From positions 434,001 through 498,000 of the forward strand of contig NZ_JAPDSH010000001.1 of NCBI RefSeq assembly GCF_029143285.1: a stretch of DNA of 64,000 nt, read 5' to 3'. Shown here piece after piece: positions 20,379 through 28,543 of the stretch. Source of the stretch: Vagococcus proximus. GTDB taxonomy: Bacteria; Bacillota; Bacilli; Lactobacillales; Vagococcaceae. Numbering within the stretch: position 1 is the stretch's first letter; every line of letters starts with the position of its first letter. The translations under genes and the position numbers were made by a program. A model generated the notes under the pieces. The model ran no database searches, was not told where the DNA came from, and saw only the letters and a program-made list of their open reading frames with translations.

Positions 20379-20408
20379 AGTATACCATATCTGTTAATTA
20401 AATATCAA
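20379..20408 (-). promoter_or_regulatory. Promoter of the candidate small RNA
   Basis: Read on the minus strand: TTGATA (20408-20403), 18-nt spacer, TATACT (20384-20379), preceded by TGG, so also an extended -10. There is no coding sequence downstream before the terminator at 20199-20228. Confidence 0.65.
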
Positions 20409-20512
20409 TTAGCGGACATATTTTAAATCTTTTAAAAATAAGAATGGATTTTGAAGTTGAGAATGTTACTATTTGTTAATGTATAAACAAGTATTTTGAA
20501 AAGAACATCTGA

Positions 20513-20541
20513 TTGTAAGTATGGTGTAACTAGGGTAAAAT
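20513..20541 (+). promoter_or_regulatory. Promoter of glpK
   Basis: TTGTAA (20513-20518), 17-nt spacer, TAAAAT (20536-20541), about 34 nt before the glpK start codon. I saw no clear catabolite-responsive element. Confidence 0.6.
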
Positions 20542-20544
20542 TAA

Positions 20545-22071
<1,527 letters not shown>

Positions 22072-22105
22072 ACCTCATCCTTAGAATTGAGAGATAAATC
22101 CATCT

Positions 22106-22142
22106 TAGGTCCTATGACAATTCATTGTTTTAGAGTGATAAT
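22106..22142 (+). promoter_or_regulatory. Promoter and possible regulator site of the liaXYZ-like operon
   Basis: ATGACA (22114-22119), 17-nt spacer, GATAAT (22137-22142). Directly upstream and overlapping the -35 is TAGGTCCTA (22106-22114), a palindrome around one central base, placed where a response regulator could activate. That this is a LiaR site is inference; no LiaFSR genes are in the window. Confidence 0.45.
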
Positions 22143-22198
22143 AGTCATGTAAGATAAAACTTCAATAAGAAGTATATTAGCTAAGGAGGCTATTTATT

Positions 22199-23785
22199 AT
22201 GAAAGAACAAGAACGCGTATTTGAATTAGTAAAAAAAGGAATTATTACAACTGAAGAAGCATTAGTGCTTTTGGAAAATATGGCAACAGAAAAAGATGTC
22301 AAAACTGTTACTAAAGAAGCTGGGGATATTAAAAATACAGTTAAAAAAACAATCAATCCAGTTGAGAATGACTATTTTTATACGGAAGATACCTTATCTT
22401 TTGAAGAAGAGAAAGAACAAGCGGAAAAAGCAAGAGCTGCGAGCGAACAAGAGGATAAACAACGACTTGAAAGATTGCTTGCTCAATTGACACAAGAGGC
22501 GAATAACGCATCTGCTGAGCTTGATAATGTGTGTAAGGATATTGAAGTATTAGAAAGTAAAATAAGTGCAAAAAAAGAAGAGTTGATGGTACTTAATACA
22601 CTATCAGATTTAGAAGACCTGACAGAAGAACAGCAAGCCAAAAGTAGTGAATTGCATGATATCATTTCTACCTTAGAACTTGAAATGAATCAATTAAGTG
22701 ATAAGAAAACAGATCTAGAGATTAAATTATCTGCGATTAACAAAGAGAAGAAAGAAACACGTAAAGACACACCAAGATTTGAAATCCCAGAGGATTGGGA
22801 AGAGTCTATTAATGAATTTGGACAAAAAGTAGGGGAAGCGGGTTCTCATTTCGGTAAGAAAATGGGAGAAGCGGGTGTTCAATTAGGACGTTTCTTTAAA
22901 GATACTATAAAAACAGTCAATGAAAATGTAGATTGGAAAGATATTAATATTAAGGTTCCAGGACTGTCATCAAGTAGTTTTAAACATGAATTTTATTATC
23001 CTGAAATGACCGCTTCGCTTATTGATGTCAAAGTTGCAAATGGAGAAGTATCCTTTATTCCTTGGGATTCAGAAGATTTAAAAGTTGAAGCTGATGTTAA
23101 ATTATATGGAAAAATGGAAGCAGACACACCTTTTGAAGCTTTTTTAGAAAGAAGTCAAATTTTAGTAGATGAAGAACAAATTCTATTCCATATCCCAAAT
23201 AAACGCATTAAAGCGGATCTGAATTTCTACCTACCACGCCGTGTTTACGATCATGTTTCTGTTAAGTTATTGAACGGTGATGTGACGGTCAGTGAGTTGG
23301 AAGCTAAAGATATATTTGTCAAAAGTACTAATGGCGATATGACATTCAACAGCTTGATTGCAACGATGCTTGAAGTAGAAGGTGTCAACGGTAATGTGGC
23401 AGTATCGGGTGGTAAAGTTATGGACTTCCTTTCAGAAGCAGTGAATGGTGACTATAGTTTACAAGGTAACATTGAAAATATTAGTGTCAGTAATGTGAAT
23501 GGTGATGTAAAAATTACTGGGACAGATAGCTTAGCTAAAGTAGAAGCGAGTGTTGTTAATGGTACGCTTAAATTAGCACTGCCTGAATCGCTAGGTGTTG
23601 ATGGTATGGTTAAAACAAGCTTAGGAACTATTAAAAATCGATTAACTGATTTTGAAGTTATCCGTGAAAAAGCAGATAAAACGAACCAATTATTACAGTT
23701 TAGAAGATATAATGAAGACAAAACTGCTTATATTCGTTTAAATACAACAACAGGTAGTATTTATATGAAAGATACAGAGCAGTAG
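22199..23785 (+). CDS. liaX: LiaX-like envelope-stress protein with DUF4097 domain
   Basis: 528 residues. The N-terminus (MKEQERVFELVKKGIITTEEALVLLENM) is the short helical YvlB-type domain; residues about 65-190 form a charged coiled coil; the C-terminal half is a DUF4097 beta-helix with repeats of the N-G-D/N-V type (LLNGDVTVSEL, STNGDMTF, GVNGNVAVSG, AVNGDYSLQG, NVNGDVKITG). Length, domain order and the two downstream genes match enterococcal LiaX, which senses daptomycin and antimicrobial peptides and controls membrane remodelling. AAGGAGG lies before the ATG. Orthology is inferred from architecture and context. Confidence 0.85.
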   Translation: MKEQERVFELVKKGIITTEEALVLLENMATEKDVKTVTKEAGDIKNTVKKTINPVENDYFYTEDTLSFEEEKEQAEKARAASEQEDKQRLERLLAQLTQEANNASAELDNVCKDIEVLESKISAKKEELMVLNTLSDLEDLTEEQQAKSSELHDIISTLELEMNQLSDKKTDLEIKLSAINKEKKETRKDTPRFEIPEDWEESINEFGQKVGEAGSHFGKKMGEAGVQLGRFFKDTIKTVNENVDWKDINIKVPGLSSSSFKHEFYYPEMTASLIDVKVANGEVSFIPWDSEDLKVEADVKLYGKMEADTPFEAFLERSQILVDEEQILFHIPNKRIKADLNFYLPRRVYDHVSVKLLNGDVTVSELEAKDIFVKSTNGDMTFNSLIATMLEVEGVNGNVAVSGGKVMDFLSEAVNGDYSLQGNIENISVSNVNGDVKITGTDSLAKVEASVVNGTLKLALPESLGVDGMVKTSLGTIKNRLTDFEVIREKADKTNQLLQFRRYNEDKTAYIRLNTTTGSIYMKDTEQ

Positions 23786-23812
23786 TTAGAACGAATAGAG
23801 GAGTGAACCAGT

Positions 23813-24154
23813 ATGAAAAAGAAATTAACCAAATCAAGACATAACATCGTCTTTTCTGGTGTATTAGGAGGGATTGGTGAATTTATAGGTATTGATCCGA
23901 CTATTTTGAGAGTTATTTTCATAATTCTAACATTCTTTGGTATTGGAACTCCAATTGTGTTGTATATTATTTTAATGGTAATTATACCTGCTGACAGATC
24001 AGGTAGAGGCTCATATGATACATTTGGTAGTTTTAAAGGGCGTGAAAATAGCGGATACAATCAGAGAAACTATGAAAACAATCCATATACATCAGGAAAT
24101 AAAAAACGTAAAGAAGCTGAAAAAGTTGACGATGATGATTGGAGTGATTTCTAA
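23813..24154 (+). CDS. liaY: PspC-domain protein, LiaY-like
   Basis: 113 residues. A PspC domain (about residues 1-60: a basic start, then GVLGGIGEFIGIDPTILRVIFIILTFFGIGTPIVLYIILMVIIP) with one or two membrane-associated helices, and a polar, acidic C-terminal tail ending DDDDWSDF. In enterococci LiaY interacts with cardiolipin synthase and helps move lipid domains on antibiotic attack. GAGGAGTG precedes the ATG. The stop codon overlaps the liaZ start by one base. Confidence 0.85.
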   Translation: MKKKLTKSRHNIVFSGVLGGIGEFIGIDPTILRVIFIILTFFGIGTPIVLYIILMVIIPADRSGRGSYDTFGSFKGRENSGYNQRNYENNPYTSGNKKRKEAEKVDDDDWSDF

Positions 24155-24513
24155 TGACTTATTTTCAAAGATTAATTGTCAATACTCTTACATTTATCTC
24201 GCTTTCAGTTGTTTTACCTAATGATCGCTTTTACGTGAGTAGTTTAATGGTGGCACTATTAGCAAGTTTTGTATTATCAATCTTGAATACTCTTGTAAAA
24301 CCTTTGTTACATATTCTGTCATTACCCATAACAATTTTAACATTCGGTTTATTCAGTTTAGTTATTAATGGTATGATGTTGTCGATGACGTCTTACATAC
24401 TTGGTGAACAAAATTTCGGTTTTTCAAGTTTAGGGACAGCAATACTTGTTGCAGTAATCATGTCGCTTGTTAATTCTGTTGTAATTAATAAAAATGTTGG
24501 TAATAGATATTAA
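24154..24513 (+). CDS. liaZ: Phage-holin-family membrane protein, LiaZ/YvlD-like
   Basis: 119 residues, almost entirely hydrophobic, with four predicted membrane helices and the conserved middle segment VLSILNTLVKPLLHILSLPITILTFGLF that marks the YvlD (mycobacterial 4 TMS holin-like) family. It is the third gene of the yvlB-yvlC-yvlD / liaXYZ arrangement and starts at the A of the previous stop codon (TAATG), so it is translationally coupled. Function in the Lia response is not well defined. A strong terminator ends the operon. Confidence 0.85.
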   Translation: MTYFQRLIVNTLTFISLSVVLPNDRFYVSSLMVALLASFVLSILNTLVKPLLHILSLPITILTFGLFSLVINGMMLSMTSYILGEQNFGFSSLGTAILVAVIMSLVNSVVINKNVGNRY

Positions 24514-24552
24514 AATAAGCGTTGACCCATATGGGTCAACGCTTATTTTTTT
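24512..24552. terminator. Bidirectional terminator after liaZ and rqcH
   Basis: A perfect inverted repeat with an 18-nt arm (core AAGCGTTGACCC / GGGTCAACGCTT) flanked by A and T runs; the rqcH stop codon lies in its right flank. Confidence 0.92.
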
Positions 24553-26240
24553 AATGAGTGAACTTTTTCTTTATCTGGTGTAACAAATAAAGTTTTTTGA
24601 TTTTCATAAATCACATAACCAGGTTTAGACCCATTCGGTTTTTTTATGTGTTTAACTTGAACGTAATCAACGGGCACGCTACTTGATAATCTGAATTTCG
24701 AATAATAGGCTGCAAGGTTTGCGGCTTCGATTAAAGTGTCTTCTGAAGGATGAGCACTCTGAACAATAACATGAGAGCCAGGAATATCCTTTGCGTGAAG
24801 CCAGAAATGATTTTTATCAGCTGTTTTAAGTGTCAGCTGATCATTTTGAAGATTATTTTTCCCTACAAGAATAATTGTTCCGTCAGTAGCCATATATTTT
24901 TCTGGTTTACTTTTTTGATTCTTTTTAGCTTTCTGTTGCTTAGTAGGGCGAATATATTTCTCGCTGATTAATTCTTCCTTGATATAATCGACTTCAGAAG
25001 GTGTAGCGAGTTCGAGTTGAGATAAAACAGAATCTAAATAGTTGACCTCTTGTTCCGCGATTTCAAGCTGCTCTTCTATGATTTTAACACTATTTTTTAA
25101 CTTGCCATATTTTTGAAAGTATTTCTGAGCATTCTGAGAAGGACTTAAATCTTCACGTAAGCTAATGGTGATTGGTGTATTCTCTTCGTAGTAGTTATCA
25201 ACGGTGACAACTTTAGCCCCTCTGGGTACTTCGTGAAGAAATGTCGTCAACAATTCTCCTTTTTGTCTGAAGACTTCAGCATTTTCAGTATCAAGTAATG
25301 CTTGTTTGAATTTCTTTTGCTTTGCTTTAATTTTTTTGCTTTCACCAGCTATTTTTTTTACTAAGGCCCCGGCTTGTTGTTTGACACGTTCTTTTTCAGC
25401 CTTACCTTCATAAAACATCTCTAATAAGGCGCTTAAAGAATCAAAAGTATACTTTTCAGGACCTAGATAATCGTAGGTGATAGGTGTGAAGTATTCTTTG
25501 TTTTCGAAAATCGTAAGTGTGGGAACAGGATTTGATACTATTTTTGACCAAAAGTCTTTCCATGTCGCGAGTAAAGCAGTTGGATTTTCAGCCATCTGAT
25601 AAGCGAGTTCTCTCGCAGTATCTTGTCCCAAACCTTGAAAAGTTTGTTGGAAGTAATGAGGAGTCAATTCCTCAGCTGTAGCAAGTAGTTCAAAAATAAG
25701 CGTATAATCTGTTGTAAATGGATCACGTTGTTCAACGTTTTTAGGAGGGCGTACATATTCTGCACCAGGTAAAAGTATTCTGTAGCTATTTTGACTAGGT
25801 CCTACATGCTTAATACAGTCTAGTATTTTATTGCTTTCTTTATTTACAAGAATGATGTTACTGTGACGGCCCATTAATTCAACAACTAAAACAACATTTT
25901 CTAAGTCACCTAACTCGTTTCGTTTTGAAAATTCAAAGTGAACAATTCTATCATTTTCAATTTGCTTCATTTTTTGAAGAATAGCCCCTTCAAGATACTT
26001 TCGTAACATCATACAAAAATTTGGTGGTGTGGATGGATTTTGGTAATCAACTGTCGTAAGTTGTATACGTGCATAAGCTGAATGAGCTGATAGTAGTAGT
26101 TTATGATTCTTTCCTTGGTTACGAATGACCAAGATTAATTCATTGTCGAAGGGTTGATGTATTTTTGATAGACGACCATTCATTAATGTGCCGGAAAGTT
26201 CATTTATCATTGCGTGAGTAAATACGCCATCAAATGCCAT
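24543..26240 (-). CDS. rqcH: Ribosome quality control protein RqcH (NFACT / FbpA family)
   Basis: 565 residues: NFACT-N domain, a central coiled coil (about 280-430) and a C-terminal NFACT-R domain (about 440-540, with WLHAKDIPGSHVIV). RqcH binds obstructed 50S subunits and recruits tRNA-Ala to add C-terminal alanine tails; older annotations call it fibronectin-binding protein. Start: ATG at 26240 has GAGG 9 nt upstream, and with this start the essential Asp-Arg pair falls at residues 97-98, as in B. subtilis RqcH. An ATG at 26255 would overlap that ribosome-binding site. Monocistronic. Confidence 0.93.
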   Translation of the reverse strand: MAFDGVFTHAMINELSGTLMNGRLSKIHQPFDNELILVIRNQGKNHKLLLSAHSAYARIQLTTVDYQNPSTPPNFCMMLRKYLEGAILQKMKQIENDRIVHFEFSKRNELGDLENVVLVVELMGRHSNIILVNKESNKILDCIKHVGPSQNSYRILLPGAEYVRPPKNVEQRDPFTTDYTLIFELLATAEELTPHYFQQTFQGLGQDTARELAYQMAENPTALLATWKDFWSKIVSNPVPTLTIFENKEYFTPITYDYLGPEKYTFDSLSALLEMFYEGKAEKERVKQQAGALVKKIAGESKKIKAKQKKFKQALLDTENAEVFRQKGELLTTFLHEVPRGAKVVTVDNYYEENTPITISLREDLSPSQNAQKYFQKYGKLKNSVKIIEEQLEIAEQEVNYLDSVLSQLELATPSEVDYIKEELISEKYIRPTKQQKAKKNQKSKPEKYMATDGTIILVGKNNLQNDQLTLKTADKNHFWLHAKDIPGSHVIVQSAHPSEDTLIEAANLAAYYSKFRLSSSVPVDYVQVKHIKKPNGSKPGYVIYENQKTLFVTPDKEKVHSLKK

Positions 26241-26381
26241 AGGGTAAAACCTCATTTCTAATTTTCAATAGTTAACTAATTATAATAATAGCGATTTTGA
26301 ATGAAAAAGGGTACAAATTATGCTTTCCTTTTTGGCTATCAATTAGTATACTTATATTATAACAGAGTAAAGGTGAAGTGA

Positions 26382-27158
26382 ATGGAAAAAATAACGAAGT
26401 TACTAGAGAATTTAAAACAAGCTATTATTGACTATAAAGATAAAGTAATGACTTACTTCAAAGAACGTGAAGAGAGGTTGATTGAAAAGAATAAACAAGC
26501 GATTGCAAACAAACAACCTAGAAAAAAATCTGACAAAAGTTTTATAGAGATTTTTATGGAGAAGAAAGAATTAGTTCTTATATCCATCCTCTCAATTATA
26601 GTGTTGGTGTTATTTTTAACTATTGCAGGACCGAGAATTAATCATAGTATTATATTGAAACAAAATGAGACATTGATTGGTCAAACTTTTGAAGGAAATA
26701 AAAAAGTTAAAGTTGTTGCTTATGATGAACTTGAAGATATTATCAAGAAAAATAAAAAAGTGACTGTCATGATGGTTGATCAAAATGGTAAGCATTATGA
26801 ACAGTTAGAAAAATCATTATTGGATTCAAAAGAATTAAAGAAATATGATGGAACTATTTATTTATATCCCATTACGATGAATAAGGATAAAATTGAAAAA
26901 TTTTATCATTTGAAATCAGATTTTACAATGCTTCGCTTTGAAAATAATAAAGAAGTGAATCGTATTCCTCTTACAACGAAAGATGAAGCCGAAGAAGAGT
27001 TAGTTAATTACTTAATTACCTTAGAACAAGGTGAGCGTCCTCAGATTGGCGAGAAGAATAAACAAAAACAAAAAGAATTACGTGAGCAGAAAGAACGAGA
27101 AGAAAAACGTAAAGAAAATGAAGATATTATAGATGAATTACAAGATTTTATCTTATAA
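26382..27158 (+). CDS. Membrane-anchored protein of unknown function, possibly thioredoxin-like
   Basis: 258 residues. A basic, helical cytoplasmic N-terminus (1-65) is followed by one membrane helix (about 67-86, VLISILSIIVLVLFLTIAG), then an extracellular alpha/beta region (about 90-220) and a highly charged coiled tail. The extracellular part has an order of strands (VTVMMVDQNG, TIYLYPITMN, FTMLRFENNKEVNRIPL) that recalls a thioredoxin-like fold, but no CxxC motif is present. I do not recognise the family with certainty. Divergent from rqcH and convergent with the DUF218 gene. Confidence 0.6.
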   Translation: MEKITKLLENLKQAIIDYKDKVMTYFKEREERLIEKNKQAIANKQPRKKSDKSFIEIFMEKKELVLISILSIIVLVLFLTIAGPRINHSIILKQNETLIGQTFEGNKKVKVVAYDELEDIIKKNKKVTVMMVDQNGKHYEQLEKSLLDSKELKKYDGTIYLYPITMNKDKIEKFYHLKSDFTMLRFENNKEVNRIPLTTKDEAEEELVNYLITLEQGERPQIGEKNKQKQKELREQKEREEKRKENEDIIDELQDFIL

Positions 27159-27190
27159 AAAAGAAGTGACCTAGGTCACTTCTTTTTTAT
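27157..27190. terminator. Bidirectional terminator
   Basis: The perfect palindrome AAGTGACCTAGGTCACTT is flanked by A and T runs; it overlaps the ends of two convergent genes. Confidence 0.85.
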
Positions 27191-28239
27191 TATCCAAATA
27201 ATGTTGTTAGTATAGGGATGATAGTTGTAATAAAGAGTATTCCGATTACAATGAGGTGTCTTTTTTTAGTCATAACAAGATATCCGATATATTCTCTTAT
27301 GAAAGCAGTAGGCAGGTAGTAGAATTTTGTTTGGGCGCCGATGCCTCTAAATGATAGGCCGAGATTACGTGCTAGTATTCCAGCTCTAAGGAGGTGATAG
27401 TTGTTCGTTGCAACGACAACTTTTTTAGAGTGAAAGCTAGCAATATTATCTTTTTTGGAGGCTAACTCTTGTGAGTATAAAATATTTTCTCGAGTTGTTG
27501 TTGAACGATCTTCGAGATAAACTTTTTTTGGCTGATATCCTTTTTCATTGATGTAGTTTGCCATCGCTTGTGCTTCTGAGATGAGTTCATCGGAACCTTG
27601 ACCACCAGACATGATAAGTGTTGGAGCGTGGTCATATTTTTTTAACTGCTTATTGTAGAGCTTGATACCAGCCTCGATTCTACTAGCAAGTAAAGGTGTA
27701 ACCTTATCACGATTAAGTCCAGCTCCAAGTACAATAATATAATCTACTTTGCCAAAAATTGGATAGAAATTGTAAAGGACTGCAGTCAGTGTGAATAAAA
27801 CAAAAGTTATAGCGAAGTAAACGAATGACATGTTAATGAAGCTAAAAACTTTTAAAAGACTCTGATTTTTAATTCTGTTATTTGATAAAAATAAGAGGAT
27901 TTCAATAAAAATTAAACCTGTAGCCACGCCAAGTGGGAGCATATTGCTTAATGATGGTCGTTCTCTCTTTAATAATATTCGCTCATTCCAAAATAGAGCA
28001 ATAATCATAGCGTAGATTCCAAATAGTGCGACAAATACAAGTAGTAGTGCAATAATTACACCTAAAAAATAGGCAATAGGTGCGGATACTCTTTCTATTA
28101 AAAAGAAGATGAAAATACCAAAAATGCTAAAAAAGCACAAGAACCAGAAACCGGTCCATAGACTAGTTGGTTTACGAGTAACCCATATAAAAAATAAAAG
28201 TGTGGGAACGAGTAGTAACATAAGAAGCATAAGTGTCAT
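27190..28239 (-). CDS. YdcF-type membrane protein, DUF218 domain
   Basis: 349 residues. Several N-terminal membrane helices (about 3-20, 28-52, 58-85, 103-122, 135-160) precede a DUF218 domain (about 175-315) with IIVLGAGL, LIMSGGQGSDE and EDRSTTTRENILYS, and a final membrane helix. DUF218 proteins (YdcF, SanA, ElyC) bind nucleotide-like ligands and act in envelope or peptidoglycan precursor metabolism; the exact role is unknown. AAAGGA precedes the ATG by 8 nt. Monocistronic, divergent from the ABC-F leader. Confidence 0.85.
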   Translation of the reverse strand: MTLMLLMLLLVPTLLFFIWVTRKPTSLWTGFWFLCFFSIFGIFIFFLIERVSAPIAYFLGVIIALLLVFVALFGIYAMIIALFWNERILLKRERPSLSNMLPLGVATGLIFIEILLFLSNNRIKNQSLLKVFSFINMSFVYFAITFVLFTLTAVLYNFYPIFGKVDYIIVLGAGLNRDKVTPLLASRIEAGIKLYNKQLKKYDHAPTLIMSGGQGSDELISEAQAMANYINEKGYQPKKVYLEDRSTTTRENILYSQELASKKDNIASFHSKKVVVATNNYHLLRAGILARNLGLSFRGIGAQTKFYYLPTAFIREYIGYLVMTKKRHLIVIGILFITTIIPILTTLFG

Positions 28240-28299
28240 AGATTTAATCCTTTCTGTTGTGTTATATTATAAAATAAGTATAACATGAAATGGATAGAC

Positions 28300-28328
28300 T
28301 TGATTAATTTTAGAGTTGTTGCTATAAT
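28300..28328 (+). promoter_or_regulatory. Promoter of the ABC-F leader transcript
   Basis: TTGATT (28300-28305), 17-nt spacer, TATAAT (28323-28328), with TGC before the -10. Transcription should start near 28335, about 210 nt upstream of the coding region. Confidence 0.75.
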
Positions 28329-28362
28329 GTTGTAAAATTAAGAAAGTAAGAGGTATCAGTAC

Positions 28363-28374
28363 ATGAAGTTATAA
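28363..28374 (+). CDS. Possible three-codon leader ORF
   Basis: ATG-AAG-TTA-TAA with AGAGG at proper distance, located about 28 nt after the predicted transcript start. Too short to call from coding statistics; it is listed because of its Shine-Dalgarno and its position in the leader. Confidence 0.3.
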   Translation: MKL

Positions 28375-28396
28375 TCTTATTGAAAATTTAAACACT

Positions 28397-28444
28397 ATGT
28401 TTAAAACAATGGGATTAGTCTGCGCTGATATACAATTCGTATAG
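28397..28444 (+). CDS. Possible 15-residue leader peptide
   Basis: The frame encodes MFKTMGLVCADIQFV and contains the proposed antiterminator arm GGATTAG. It has no Shine-Dalgarno of its own, but lies 22 nt after the stop of the mini-ORF, so reinitiation is conceivable. Weak evidence. Confidence 0.2.
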   Translation: MFKTMGLVCADIQFV

Positions 28445-28543
28445 ATGGGACCTTTTGAGGTACCCTTTTGCCTATCTAATCCTTCCGAAACTGGGAGGAT
28501 TATTTTTATATCCTCCTTTTTATAACGAAAGGAGATGTTATTT

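Larger units (their letters stand above)
28335..28534 (+). promoter_or_regulatory. Attenuator-like leader of the ABC-F gene
   Basis: Elements seen: a mini-ORF M-K-L-stop (28363-28374) with AGAGG 9 nt upstream; a 15-codon frame (28397-28444); a hairpin TAGATGGG / CCTATCTA (28442-28478 region) with inner ACCT/AGGT; an intrinsic terminator TAATCCTTCC / GGGAGGATTA (28477-28502, then T5); and a hairpin CTCCTTT / AAAGGAG (28513-28534) that hides the ribosome-binding site. GGATTAG (28412-28418) can pair with CTAATCC (28476-28482), the left arm of the terminator, as an antiterminator. This matches the general logic of ribosome-stalling attenuation known for other antibiotic-resistance ABC-F genes; the mechanism here is inferred. 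Confidence 0.65.

Noticed and set aside
28535-28537. ATG at 28535 as the ABC-F start
   Set aside because: It directly touches the only Shine-Dalgarno sequence, leaving no spacer for initiation.
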